In this document: positions 11,106 through 22,890 of the stretch, one piece after another | How positions within the stretch are numbered: position 1 is the stretch's first letter | Layout: each line of letters opens with the position of its first letter | Origin: Anadara kagoshimensis | Lineage: Eukaryota; Mollusca; Bivalvia; Arcoida; Arcidae | Direction of reading: 5' to 3' | Assembly: GCA_021292105.1 (NCBI GenBank) | Contig: CM037874.1 | Coordinates: 25,284,583 to 25,348,582, forward strand | DNA: 64,000 nt | The notes under the pieces: model-generated | Told to the model about the DNA's origin: nothing | Seen by the model: the letters and a program-made list of their open reading frames with translations, nothing else | The model's database searches: none | Position numbers and translations under genes: made by a program

Positions 11106-13200
11106 GCTATAAATGAGATCAATTCCTTGTTATAAAACAGAATACACAAATTAGACCTATATTACAAGGTGTTGACTTTTATGGATCAACATTTAAACAG
11201 TACAATGTACCAAAAACATTATACCGAGACCTATATCTTTATTTGAACTAAAAGTTATTTTAATAAAGTTCTTAGTTTAGATGCAATTCACTGCTAACCC
11301 ATACCAACCCTTGCCTCTGGCATTAAAAACATTAAAATATTGAACCTAAGAATAGATTGGTTGATTGATTGATTGTATGGGTTTAAGCCCCAGAATATTT
11401 CACTGAACCCAAGAAAGGATTAGTTTAAAAGGTTATGCGGTTATGACATAAATATACCTAACCAGTTGGTAACCTTATGACATATAATCTGTACAAATTG
11501 ATCTGTAAAAAGTCCAGGTCATCTATTAAGCCTCTTTCTGGGATTAATTCCACTACTTATATATATATATATATATACCTGGTGGTGGTTGAAATGATTT
11601 TCTTCAGTGTTCAGTCCAAGGAAAAAAAGGCATAAAGATATGTACCAAAGTGTGCAACATTGCAAAAACAAACAAAAATAAATAAATAATTATTATTGAA
11701 CACTCATATTATATCATTTTTGGAAAGACTTCCATATGCACCCTCTAATAAATTTTAATTTCAACTGAAAAAGCCTAAAAGGTAAAAATCAAGCCATTTT
11801 AAATATTTCTGTTTAATTTTTTTTAATTTTACAAAGAATTTCACAGAATAAGAAGTCTTTACCATCTTCCCCATTTTTCACAAGTACAAAGGTACAAAGC
11901 AAAAAAAATGTATCATGTTAAGGTCAACCAGATTCACAAAGGTGGTGCAACTTCATGTCCTGATGCAATATATAACGGTTCAAGCATCTAGACCGTTTGG
12001 TTCATGTCAAAAGGCTGTTTTGTACCACTTTATTTATTTCATGCATTAGTGTGCATGTTTTTAAATAAATGCCTCAATTGAATATATAAAATCATGGTTG
12101 TGTGAATGGACTATGCATTTAATATGATTGGTACAATGAATGTAAATTTGATATAAAAATGTCGTGTAATCAGCTGGTAAATGAACACTCAAGGCAGAGT
12201 ATGAGAATTAAGTCCGGGGGCTGTATAACATGATAATTGAAGGCTCATGCTTTTTAAGGAGTCTGGGATATTTTCTAGATCAGATTCATGTAAAAGAATG
12301 GCACAACAATCCTACATGCTGGTCATTCTGAATCATAAACAACGCATACAGATATTATAATCAGGGCGTATGTCCCTTCCCTGCTCAATTGTAATTGCCA
12401 TGTCTTGTAACTGGAGTGCCCAAGCACCCCTCTTCAAGTATAATACATGATTCTATCTTACTAGTCTTCCATGGGCCTACATGGTCCAAGTGCATGCGAA
12501 GACAATAGGCTAAAGTAGCTTATATGATCCGTGATTTTTGCATAGTTGTATATTGCTTCCGGTTTCAGATCAACGAAATGAAAGTCTCTCGCACTCTGAT
12601 GATCTTGACAGGTCATTGCCCTTTTTAACTTATTTACTTATTTCGGGTGTCGTAAAATGAATTTACTTCTCAACTATGCCCTTTAGCAGTTTTCAGTTGC
12701 ATAGACATCAACTTTTGTAAATGAAATAATTTAAACAGTAATTGTGCACGGTTTGAACCCGGAATGACGATACAGCTTATTTGGTTTTAAATTAGATCTT
12801 TAAATGCGGCAGCCAATAAATTAACTTTAATTCATCTATTTCGATTGCAAGCTGTTGACTGGAAATAACGCCATAAATGCATATTTTTGTGCAAATTACA
12901 TCACCTGTAATAGAATATCTAAAGTTTGCCGTTCGTATTAGAAGAAGTCCCATCGGTATGTTGAGGAACGTGTAGGTAATTTTAACCTTGTTTTCAGACA
13001 AATATATGAAGTTGTTTCAATAGTTACCTTGTCTACTTCCAAGACATAGATTACTATTCCCTTAAATAACTTTCAAACTGTACGGACTCTTGATGTATAT
13101 AATTACAAAACATTAAGCAGTGTTTGGTTCTTAACAGTAGTTAAATCATATAACACTTTTTAATGTATTTCATGATTAAATTTTTAAAAAATGTGGTATA
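11106..13200. other. Gene-free stretch
   Basis: AT-rich, with a (TA)n run near 11561-11577. No exon or repeat family recognised. Confidence 0.5.
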
Positions 13201-13202
13201 TG

Positions 13203-13335
13203 AGTTGAGTTGAGTAATGGTGTTCAACGTCCCAGTCAAGAATATTTCACTTATATCGTGACGTCGCATAGGCGAAGGTGCAGAAATTTTGCCTGTGCCT
13301 TGAGCTGATTGCATTATACGGCAGTGTTAGTGAAA
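13203..13335 (-). mobile_element. Truncated SINE tail ('GACGTTAAAC' family)
   Basis: GGTGTTCAACGTCCCAGTCA and the following CACTTATATCG … CATAGGCGAAGG match the 3' body of the full copies. The tRNA head is missing. Confidence 0.7.
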
Positions 13336-13639
13336 GTCTTTTTGTTGCAGCATTTCCATTTATTTATTTTACAACTAGCCATCCGGTTAAATTTAAATTA
13401 CGTTAACAATCTGAAGTTACCAAACAGAATCCCTTAACTATATATACAATCTATAGATATAATCCAAAGGCCCTTTTTTATAGAAGCAATGCGTCCATTA
13501 TCTAAAGTAATGGACGTTTTGATATAGGATAGATCAAGCTTAATTATCTGTAAGTAATGTGCTGTAAAGTGCTTCTACTGAATTATCATTGCAATTAAGA
13601 TCATTATTCAGATTAAAGTCTGCTTGATTTACTTTTCAT

Positions 13640-13775
13640 AAAAAAACAAACATACTAATCCATGTCCAAACCACAATCCAAAAGCAAAGCAAAAACTTTG
13701 AAGCTAGCAAATTTGGCTAAACACGCGAACTTCCATCTAATGAAGCCGGTTGTTCAGGAAGGGTAAGCCCCTCCT
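13640..13775 (+). repeat. Dispersed repeat 'CAAAGCAAAAACTTTGAA' family, copy 2
   Basis: Contains ACATACTAATCCATGTCC, AAAGCAAAGCAAAAACTTTG, ACACGCGAACTTCCA and CCCTCCTGTTT. It is followed by (TA)n at 13787-13816. Confidence 0.6.
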
Positions 13776-13782
13776 GTTTATA

Positions 13783-13817
<35 letters not shown>

Positions 13818-14214
13818 CTATTTTGATTTTAATTCAAAAGTATTAAGGGCTAATGTTAAATGTATTGACGACACGTTACAAGGTTTTCAAAAAGGACCAA
13901 AACTTACCAAAGCCCATTTTGGTAATCATATAATTTAGTATTCTTCTTAATGTCCTTGAAATAATATCCCGCTAAGTAAATGTTTTTACAACAAACCAAT
14001 TTATACATACATTATAACATACATTACATTGTACATACATGTTTTAATTGGACTGTTATACCTGAGGCACATTAACCGAATTTTACGATCATTATTCATT
14101 TACTTCTTCGTTTTATCTTTTTGTTAAATTACAGTAAAAAGTCAGATGTATCATTTGTATAAATGTACAAAGTCATGTATCATTTTGTATTTAAATGTAC
14201 AAATGCATTAGTAA

Positions 14215-14577
14215 CGGACGCAGGAATTTCGATACCGGTATGCTGAAGATGAGTTAGGTGATTTCGGGTTAAGCATTTGTAAAGTGGAACAAAATCCTGC
14301 AATCTGGACGCAGGAATTTCGATACCGGTATGCTGAAGATGAGTTAGGTGATTTCGGGTTAAGCATTTGTAAAGTGGAACAAAATCCTGCAATCTGGACG
14401 CAGGAATTTCGATACCGGTATGCTGAAGATGAGTTAGGTGATTTCGGGTTAAGCATTTGTAAAGTGGAACAAAATCCTGCAATCTGGACGCAGGAATTTC
14501 GATACCGGTATGCTGAAGATGAGTTAGGTGGTTTCGGGTTAAGCATTTGAAAAGTGGAACAAAATCCTGCAATCTGA
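14215..14577 (+). repeat. 90-bp minisatellite, 4 copies
   Basis: CAGGAATTTCGATACCGGTA starts at 14221, 14311, 14401 and 14491. The first three units are nearly identical and the fourth has two changes. Because 90 is a multiple of three, long open frames appear on both strands; I take them as by-products. Confidence 0.95.
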
Positions 14578-15015
14578 GTATTGATATACGAATACTTAAT
14601 ATCATAGACAAAAATAAACGCGGGATGCGGCTCCTGGACCCTCCCGTGACGATGGCTGTCAACAGCGTTGCACACAGTTAATGCTCAGTAACATTAATTC
14701 TGATCCAACATGACCTCCATAAGAACTTGATCTTGATTATGTAAAGAGAATCTTTAATGTGGAGTGGACAAAAATATAACCACTAGTTTCAAATATTGCC
14801 AAGAAACGTACTTTCACACAAAACATGATCCATACACACTTGCCACATTCGAGATGATGGTTCTGACAGTCTACTTTTTGACAACATTGCAATGCCACAT
14901 ACATACGAAATGAACTTGGCATTTTTCCATTGTTATTATGAAGATTAATGCGTTATTTTCAAAACATACTAAAACATATATAGACAGTCGTGCAAAACCT
15001 GGCCATTTCTTATTT

Positions 15016-16293
15016 AACAAGAGGCCCATGGGCCTTAACGCTCACCTGTGACCTTAACCTTTGAACCCATAACCCGCATTCATATATCAAAATGATCATT
15101 AGGCCAATACCTACAATATTCTAGCATATATGCCTATACAAAATATTTATAGTTTTCAAGATAATTAACCAATTCAGTATTAATTTGCATCTGTGACCTT
15201 GACCTTTGAACTCATGACCTTTATTCATATATCAAAATTATCATTAGACCAATACTTACAATATTCCAATATATATGCCTACACAAGGAGTTTATAGTTT
15301 TTGAGATAATCAACCATTTCAGTACTTGCTTGCATTTGTGACCTTGACCTTTGACCCCATGACCTTCATTCATATATCAAAATGACTGTTAGGCCAATAC
15401 CTACAATATTCTAATATGTACATGCCTATACAAAAAGTTTATAGTTTTTTAGATAATTTACCATTTCTGTACTTGTTTGCATCTGTGACCTTGACTTTTG
15501 AAACCATGACCTTTATTAATATATCAAAATGACCATTGTGCCATTACCTACAATATTCTAATATGTATGCATATACAAAAAGTTAATAGTTTTGCAGATA
15601 ATCAACTATAACGGTAATAGTTGTGCATGTTTGACCTTGACCTTTGAACCCATGACCTTGATCTATGTATCAAAATGATCGTCATGTCAATACCTACAAT
15701 TAACTGAAAATCCCATGCCATTATCACCTGAAATGTTTAAAAAATAGCATTTTTTATCAAAGGTCAAAAACAGGGACCTTGACCTTTGACCTTGACATCG
15801 TTTGGAAGAAAATAGCAAGACAAGATCAACCCTGAAAACTCCATACAATTATCTTCAGCCGTTATTGAGTTATAACAATAAAAGTCTCATTTTTTATCAA
15901 ATTACATAATTTTATGCAAAAAACGCGTAACCTATTTTTCGTTTAATTTTCATGAAAAACACAATTTTAATGATCCCAGGTATGCTGAATCTAAATATCC
16001 AATCAAAATTTGCCTGCACCTTTTAGTTTCAGAGAAGAAGATTTTTTTGTCTTTTTGCTATTTTTAGTAACGGCGGCCATCTTGTTGAGCGTGGCCAAAC
16101 CCCGAACACAACTTTGTAAGGCTGTTACCCAGGCATGATAATCGCCAAGTTTCATCAAATTTGGCCCAGTAGTTTTGGAGGAGAAGATTAAAATGTAAAG
16201 TTTACACACGACGCACGACACACGACGCACGACGGACGACGGACGGTGATAGATTGCAATATCTCATCTGAGCCTTTGGCTCAGGTGAGCTAA
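15016..16293. mobile_element. Helitron-like element with internal 145-bp repeats
   Basis: It starts AACAAGAGGCCCATGGGCC and ends in a hairpin CTGAGCCTTTGGCTCAG followed by GTGAGCTAA. A hairpin close to a CTRR end is the Helitron hallmark; this assignment is inference. Four to five internal units of about 145 bp start at 15048, 15193, 15338, 15485 and about 15630, each opening with GTGACCTTGACCTTTGA. Near the 3' end are GGCGGCCATCTTG and runs of ACGCACGACGGACGAC. The minus-strand frame at 16003-16230 belongs to this repeat. Confidence 0.6.
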
Positions 16294-16727
16294 AAATTAC
16301 CGTAGAATAATTTGCAAGTAGTTGACTGGTAACTCATCAAATTACATTTAATCAAAGCCGATGATTACAGATTGACGTATTTTCTTTCTTTTTTCATGAT
16401 TCCTACACCGAACGTTCAAGGGGAACACAATGTTTACTTTAAAATGTCGAGGAAAAAAACGAAATTCTACAAATCCAAACCGTGGCAATTTCCCCATGAA
16501 TTTTAAAGAGGTGAAAAATATAAAACAACCGGGCAATGACTTTTCAAGGTTTACTTTTATCTACTCCATCAAAACCATAAAAGAGAGATAAGAGATTACA
16601 TCAACAAAGGTGTTTTTCACCAACATGTCACAGAATAAGATAAAATATCTAGCTAAAGAATTTAGCATTTATAGATAGTTTCTCTTAAATGCACATATAC
16701 AACTTAAATACATCTTTTCTACTTACT
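16294..16727. other. Gene-free stretch
   Basis: I see nothing I can support here. Confidence 0.5.
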
Positions 16728-17030
16728 ATGACGTAAGTGAGAGATCGTGGGTTCGAACCCCGACCGTGTCTGACCCAACACTTGAAAGTGGGTAATGACT
16801 GTTCTTTCGCCAAGCACTCGGTATTACGAAATGAAAGTCGCGGTTCTTTCGGATGGGGACTTAAAATAAACGAGTTCCCGTGTCATGGTGGGGTTGGCAC
16901 GCTAATGAACCATGCTGTATAATGCCATCAGCGCAACACAGGCAAAATTTCTGCACTTTCGCCTGTAGCTGGCGACGTCTCGATGTAAGTGAAATATTCT
17001 TGACTGGGACGTTAAACACAATTACTCAAC
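16728..17030 (+). mobile_element. SINE-like element, 'GACGTTAAAC' tail family
   Basis: It begins with a B-box-like GGGTTCGAACCCC, continues through the conserved body (CTTTCGCCAAGCACTCGG, GGCACGCTAATGAACC) and ends TTGACTGGGACGTTAAACAC. The A-box half of the tRNA head is eroded. Confidence 0.8.
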
Positions 17031-17292
17031 TCAGCTCTTCTAACTATGACCTTGTCTAACGACCATGGATTTGTCCACAGAGCTTACACATGTCTAGTGA
17101 TCTTGACCATGTCTACTCGACTTTTACCGTTTTGAACTGCGCTTGAACTCAAAGTTCACACTTGCTTATAGTCGCGTGGAACGAGGTTTGGCAGTGTAAC
17201 CCGTTGGTCATTACCGCTTGAAGTTTGTTCGGAACGATTTAGGAAAAAATAACATCAATCAATTCCAGAAGTCGCTTTTATTAATTTTTCCC

Positions 17293-17395
17293 TCTTTATT
17301 TTATTTTATTTTATTTTATTTTATTATTTTATTTTATTTTATTTTATTTTATTTTATTTTATTTTATTTTTTATTATTTTATTTTATTTTATTTA
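17293..17395 (+). repeat. (TTTTA)n microsatellite
   Basis: About 100 bp of TTTTA repeats with a few 1-base slips. It makes an open frame that is not coding. Confidence 0.95.
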
Positions 17396-17399
17396 CAGA

Positions 17400-18050
17400 A
17401 AACGGCAATTTCCTATTTTGATATCAAGTGGTACGCTGGTGAATGTAAATTGCAGAATCGCTACTATGTTCATAACCAAATCATAGAACATGAAAAACAT
17501 AGGCCTACAGAGAAAATTGTTTAAAAAATAATACTCATGAAACTAAACATGTCTCTCAACGATAGTTTAGAGTACCTGTTATGATGAGACTAAAGAATAT
17601 GAGCAGCAGCCAGTAATAGATACAGTATGAACACGCTCGTAAATTGTATGATAAAATTGAAACTCCTGACTAAAGACTATAAGTGGTTGAAATCTCATTT
17701 TTCATCCACTTGTTAATGATTTACGATATTTAATCTGACAAATGCCTTTTATTTAACACTTCTGTTACACAAATAATATAATGACCCAAATACACAATGA
17801 AACTCAACAACTTCTCCATATGCTCATTCTTTGTATTACGACTGAGTTCTCACAATCAATAATCAAGGTCTTTGGTCTTTTGTGAAGAAAAAGGTTCTTA
17901 ATTACGGGTATTCTGAATATCTTTATCAAGGTGCTTTTCTAGTGCACTACTCTGGTTGTTTAAAAGTTTTTAAAAAAAATGTGACTAAATCCATGCGGCG
18001 TATTAACCTTAGCGAAAGAAAATTTACCATTTATATATATGCACATATCG
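17400..18050. other. Gene-free stretch
   Basis: No exon or repeat family recognised between the TTTTA tract and the TGACCTTGTC array. Confidence 0.5.
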
Positions 18051-18059
18051 TAGTTTACT

Positions 18060-18630
18060 ACAACTTTTCTACTAACCATGAATTTGTCCACTGACCTTGA
18101 ACTTTTCTACTGATCTTGACCTTGTCTACAGGCCATGACCTTGTCTACCGACAATGACCTTGCCTAACGACTATGACGGTCTACAGACCATGAAGTTGTC
18201 TACTGACAATGTACTGATCTTGACCTTGTCTACTGAAAATGACCTTGCCTAACGACTTTGACTTGGTCTACAGACAATGACCTTGCCTAACGACTGTGAC
18301 TCGGTCTAGAGACCATGACCTTGTCTGCTGACCATGTACTTCTCAAATGACATTGACTTGTTCACTTACCACGACCTTGTCCACAGACCCTGACCTTATC
18401 TACCATGACCTTGTCTACCGACCATGATCTTATCTACTGACCCTGACCTTATCTACTGACCCTGACCTTATCGACCATGACCTTGTCCACCGACCATGAC
18501 CTTATCGACCATAACCTTGTCTACGGACCATGACCTTATCTACTGACCATAACCTTATCGACCATGACCTTATCTACTGGCCATGACCTTATGTTCTGAC
18601 CATGACCTTGTCTACAGACCATATACTTGA
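18060..18630 (+). repeat. Degenerate minisatellite of 'GACCATGACCTTGTCTACT' units
   Basis: About 25-30 units of 16-30 bp alternate GACCATGACCTTGTCTACTG and GACCTTATCTACTGACC variants. Each contains a TGACCTT word. Confidence 0.85.
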
Positions 18631-19159
18631 AAGTTGTGCATAATTTAAACGATGCCTGAAAGATTTTTTTGAACAATTACAGGTAAATATTACGTTGAAA
18701 ACAATTTTATACATTCAGTACGTTTGCGTTAAAATTCTAAGTGTACAAACTAACTAAAGAAAAAAAAACATTAATCGCACGACCGATTTTTAAAACCGAA
18801 AAAAATACCAAACAAGATGGTCAGATGTACTGTAAGATAATACATATCCGTGTCAAATGGAAAAAAAAATAATTTTAAGGTAAAGGTATTTTTTAAAGTC
18901 TATGCGTATCAATGTTTAAGCATACATAGTGACTGACAGTCAACTGTGTCTAAATAAATTATAAGTAATGCTTAACAGGAATTGCAGTACAGCTACGGGG
19001 AAAAAGGTTAAATACGCAATGCTAAAGAGACTCGACTTGACAGGGATAAACACTCTGTATTCATTCACAGGTACTCACTAGCTACTACAACACTTTTCTC
19101 ACTCCTTCCATCAGCTCTATATTGGATATGAAAAAGGCAGTAGCCTTCAAATGAATGTT

Positions 19160-19300
19160 CTAACGAGGAAGGCTCTCCATATATGAGAGGTCGCAAGTTC
19201 GAACACCGGCCGAGTTTTGCCAAGACTTGAAAATAGGTAGTGACTTTTCTTTAGCCCAGGACTTGGCGTTAAGAAATGAAAGTCACGGGGTCCTTCCTTT
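19160..19300 (+). mobile_element. 5' portion of a SINE-like element
   Basis: Matches the head side of the family (AAGTTCGAACACCGGCC, GACTTGAAAATAGGTAGTGA, AAATGAAAGTCACGGGG) and stops after the body start. Confidence 0.65.
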
Positions 19301-19658
19301 ATTTTCTGTTTTCTAGCGTTACAAAATGAACAGCAACGTTGAATTTCGATAGATAAGGGGATACAACGGAATGCACTATGATCTTTGAGAACCACGTGTG
19401 AATATCAGGCCTGTAGCAGCAAATTTAAAAGTGGAGGGGCCAAAATTAAAATACACAAAAATTATGAAAAAAAGAAAGAAAGAAAGTAGAGAAGACATGA
19501 ACAGCTTTATGCAGTACAAAGAAAGTAAGGATCTATGAAATGGAATTCTGAACAGATCTACTACCACTTTAAGCAAATCAAATCAATTGGTTACCATCTA
19601 ACGTTTGACTGGAGATGTTCATCTAGTCAGTTCCTTTCAGTTTGAATCTTGAATGTTG

Positions 19659-19775
19659 AGTTGTGTAGGGTTTTACGTCCCAGTCAAGAATATTTCACTT
19701 ATATCGAGACCTCAGCAATTCTAGGTGAATGTACAGCAATTTATACCTGTGCAGTGCGCTTATGGCATGTTCAGT
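19659..19775 (-). mobile_element. SINE tail fragment
   Basis: TTTTACGTCCCAGTCAAGAA and CACTTATATCGAGACCTCAG correspond to the 3' end of the family; it lies directly before a full copy. Confidence 0.65.
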
Positions 19776-19780
19776 GAGGA

Positions 19781-20112
19781 GTTGAGCAATGGTGTTTAAC
19801 GTCCCAGTCATGAATATTTCACTTATATCGAGACGTCGCCAGCTATAGGCGAAAAAATTTTGCCTGTGCGTTGCGCTGATGGCATTATACAGCAGGGTTC
19901 TTTAGCGTGCCAAGCCCATCGTGACACGGGACCTCGTTTATTTTAAGTTCCCATCCGAAAGAACCGTGACTTTCATTTCGTAATGCCGAGTGCTTGGCGA
20001 AAGAACAGTCACTACCCACTTTCAAGTCTTGGGTCAGACTCCGCCGGGGTTCGAACCCACGACCTTCCACTTACGGAGCGAGCAATCTACCAAATGAGCT
20101 ACCGCAGTGGTT
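19781..20112 (-). mobile_element. Near full-length SINE-like element
   Basis: From the tail (TGTTTAACGTCCCAGTCA) through GTCGCCAGCTATAGGCG, CATCGTGACACGGGACC and GGGGTTCGAACCC to the A box (GGTAGCTCATTTGG on the minus strand) at about 20105. Confidence 0.85.
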
Positions 20113-20325
20113 CATTGGGGTTTTTTTATCGTGCCGCGCCTACCGTGACATGGGGCCTTGATTTTTAAGATCTCATTCGAAAGACCCGTGACTTTCACTT
20201 CCTATTGCTAAACGTTTAGCGAAGGCACAATCACTACCTATTTTCAAATCTAAGGTTTTTCCCGGCCGGGGTTCGAACCCACCGCCTCCCACTTATGGAA
20301 CGAACGCTCTACCAACTGAGCGTTT
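20113..20325 (-). mobile_element. 5' half of a second SINE abutting the first
   Basis: Head-side body plus GGGGTTCGAACCCACCGCC and GCTCTACCAACTGAGCG; it lacks the tail. The two copies are head to tail. Confidence 0.75.
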
Positions 20326-20504
20326 CCATCCAAAATAGATACGGTTGGAGATAACAGGAAACCTAAAAATGTGACACTAAATTAATACCAATTAAAAGAA
20401 TTAAATCCGCAACACACAAATACTCTTGAAACAAATGAAGACAATACTTACGGCAATGCAACAGTGCAGGAACATTGTCAATTGTTTAATGTTCAAAATT
20501 ATTT

Positions 20505-20642
20505 CTTTCTAAAACCTTTCCATTTCCTATATTTAATTCCAAACCATATTTCCAACGCAAATTAAAAACTTTGAAAACTGGAAAATTCCTGGTCTTCCAC
20601 TAGGGAAGTGAGGCCGGGTGCTCCTGAATGGTAAGCACCTTA
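20505..20642 (+). repeat. Dispersed repeat 'CAAAGCAAAAACTTTGAA' family, copy 3
   Basis: Shares AAATTAAAAACTTTGAAAAC, CTTCCACTAGGGAAGTGAGG and GGTAAGCACCTT with the other copies. Confidence 0.55.
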
Positions 20643-20811
20643 CGAGAAACACAATGCATGGGACACATTAGTCCTTAAAAGTCCTTACTTGGTTTGAGAC
20701 ACAAAAGTCCCTACTTGGTTTAAGATAAAAAAGTCCCTTAAAGTCCCTACTTGATTTGACAACGACGAGCTGTACGACGTTTAACAATTCCCTTTCAAAT
20801 TATATCGTACT

Positions 20812-21021
20812 GGCCTCAGTTTCACAATTAATCCTTATCTAAGGTTTTGCTTAACTTAAATCTAGTAAATTTAAAATTTTACTAATTGTCAGGATAATAA
20901 AGAATTTAATGTGTCAATTTGAAGATGATTTCTATAGCTTAAAACATTTCTATTTAGTTTTGTCCAGAATATTTAAGTTAAGGAAAATCTTAGTTAAGAA
21001 ATGATTGTGAAAACCGGGGCT
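20812..21021. mobile_element. MITE with 'GCCxCGGTTTTCACAATCA' type termini
   Basis: The left end GGCCTCAGTTTCACAATTAA pairs with the right end AATGATTGTGAAAACCGGGGC in inverse orientation. Inner TAAGTTAAGGAAAATCTTAG pairs with CTAAGGTTTTGCTTAACTTA. It is related to 40986-41270. Confidence 0.65.
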
Positions 21022-21069
21022 TGGTTATAAAAGTGTTTTACAATATGAATTTACATACCTTAGAATTTA

Positions 21070-21175
21070 AATTGTTTTTTATCCTACCTCCACCTTCAAT
21101 AACGTCACTATGATAAAGACAGAGTTATCCTACCTCCACCTTCAATAACGTCACTATTATAAAGACACAGTTTTT
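21070..21175 (+). repeat. Tandem duplication of about 51 bp
   Basis: ATCCTACCTCCACCTTCAAT…CGTCACTAT…ATAAAGACA occurs twice back to back. Confidence 0.85.
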
Positions 21176-21440
21176 ATAATTGTTACTTGGATGAATGACA
21201 TGCTCTATATACAGATGCAACTGGTTGCCTTTACTTTTAAATAATAAAAACACACCAAAAGTTATAATACAATAACAGACCTTTAAAAGTATTTTGTTTT
21301 ACTACAGTACAGACCTGTCGAGAGTTTAACACTTACCTAACGAAAAGGTGTTTTATGCTGGTACCCGCAAAGATGCAGATTGATAGATAGCAGCTGTCAA
21401 CAAGCTGTCGAGATATGGGGGGGGGGGGTACAGATGAGCT

Positions 21441-21514
21441 GCCGATTCGGCACCAGTAGAGGTCGCCAGCGTACAGTGCCGATTCGGCACCAGTAGAGGT
21501 CGCCAGCGTACAGT
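21441..21514 (+). repeat. 37-bp perfect tandem duplication
   Basis: GCCGATTCGGCACCAGTAGA…CGTACAGT is present twice without change, pointing to a recent event. Confidence 0.9.
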
Positions 21515-21528
21515 CACTAAACTTCATT

Positions 21529-21730
21529 AAATGGGGTCCGTCGTTGTACCACGTGATCAATACCTCTTAACGTTTGTGTGGAACTTTTTGGAAAACGGAA
21601 ACGTCACAGATTCCCGAAATGACGTTGCTTTCGCGGGAAAACGTCACTTCATGTGATTCCGTATCCATTGGAAATAAGTGTTCCGCAGAAACATTAGAGG
21701 GTATTAGGTGGTATAGCGGCAAACCATATT
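21529..21730. mobile_element. MITE, 'GGGGTTCGCCGCTGTACC' family copy a
   Basis: About 50-bp inverted ends: ATGGGGTCCGTCGTTGTACC and the inverse TGGTATAGCGGCAAACC. The middle carries AACGTCAC…GACGTT…AACGTCAC. The same structure is at 23423-23649 and 43452-43652. Confidence 0.7.
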
Positions 21731-22199
21731 TATTCATTCAATAAAGAAATACATTTAGTAAACGTGATCTTTTGTATATCTATAACGCGAGTATGATATG
21801 GAATCGCGAAAGATGACGTTTCTCGTGAAAATTACGTCATTTCGAGATTTTGTGACGCTAACGTTTTCTAAAATGTTCCGCACAAACATCGAGGTATTGA
21901 TCACGTGGTATAGCGCCGCAAACTCCAATATGGACCTGATCGTGCTACTGATGCAGATCAAGGCCCCATACCGTTTGTGTGGAACATTTTGGAAAACGTT
22001 TTCATGGTGAAATTTTCCGAGTATCGTTAATTTAAATCTAACGAGAAAACGTGAACTGACGCGACTCAATCTCCCATGGACATAACTGTTCTGCAGAAAG
22101 GTAAGGGGTATCAAATAGTACACTAACAAAGCAAATTCGTTATCTTGTGTTAAACTTTCGACAGGCCTGTACTACAGTATATTTCTATTTCCTGTTGAC

Positions 22200-22695
22200 A
22201 ACTGTTATCAGTAGATTATCGAAGATTGTTATTATTTTATGATCCGTGTACAATTTATTGCCATGTACTGAAAAATAGTGCATTCAAAAGTTTTTCATAA
22301 AATTCATAACTACTGGTATTTAGAGCTCCAGATAAGAGGAGTACCTGTGTAAGCACCCTTTAATTTTTTTAAATACTCTCTAAATGTAAACGTAAGGGTA
22401 ACAAACCCCTTTCAAAATCCATATTGCTCTTTACAATTCTTATAACAGTAGAGCCTGCTATTGGGGTTGAACTCCTGATCCAAGGACCAGTAACAATGAA
22501 GATGGTGTTACTGTATTATTGTTAGAAGTTATACGTATTCATATGAATGGCTTTAAAAATTGAATTTTTATGGATCAGTGTCGATACTCTTGATTTTACA
22601 GGATACCCTTCAGAAAAAAGTAGGGGGTAATGACCCTTCATGTCAAATTCACATCTAGAGCTCTTGGTATTATTACAAATATATGCTACTAGTGA
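22200..22695. other. Gene-free stretch
   Basis: No feature recognised. Confidence 0.5.
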
Positions 22696-22699
22696 CATT

Positions 22700-22890
22700 T
22701 TTTAAATGTGCATTTGGGAAATGAAAGTCATGGGTCCTTCGGAAAAGACCGTAAAAATATAACAGTAAGAACTATACTGAGCTTGCAAAGGTCAAAGTTT
22801 TCTACTTCACCTATATTTGTTGGCGTATCGATATAAGTGAAATAGTCTTGACTTACACGTAAAAACTCCATTCATTTAATCAATCAATAC
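22700..22890 (+). mobile_element. Degenerate SINE fragment
   Basis: AAATGAAAGTCATGGGTCCTTC and the tail region TATCGATATAAGTGAAATAG…CTTGACT match the SINE family, with an internal deletion. Confidence 0.6.

Larger units (their letters stand above)
21305..22177. mobile_element. DNA transposon remnant, CAGTACAG family, composite
   Basis: The left end CAGTACAGACCTGTCGAGAG and the right end (TTTCGACAGGCCTGTACT) match the termini of 305-910. Inside are three pieces of the 'GGGGTTCGCCGCTG' MITE family (21529-21730, about 21780-21945 and about 21970-22125), a G10 run and a 37-bp duplication at 21441-21514. Confidence 0.65.

Noticed and set aside
14180-14675. Two overlapping minus-strand frames of 155-160 codons
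   Set aside because: They are created by the 90-bp tandem repeat, whose length is a multiple of three; the repeated peptide has no recognisable domain.
16003-16230. Minus-strand ORF of 75 codons
   Set aside because: It lies entirely in the 3' part of the Helitron-like repeat, also present in the 5945-6308 copy.
17218-17421. Plus-strand ORF rich in Phe, Leu, Tyr and Ile
   Set aside because: Produced by the (TTTTA)n microsatellite.
21755-22129. Minus-strand ORF of 124 codons
   Set aside because: It spans palindromic MITE pieces within a transposon remnant; no domain and no splice context.
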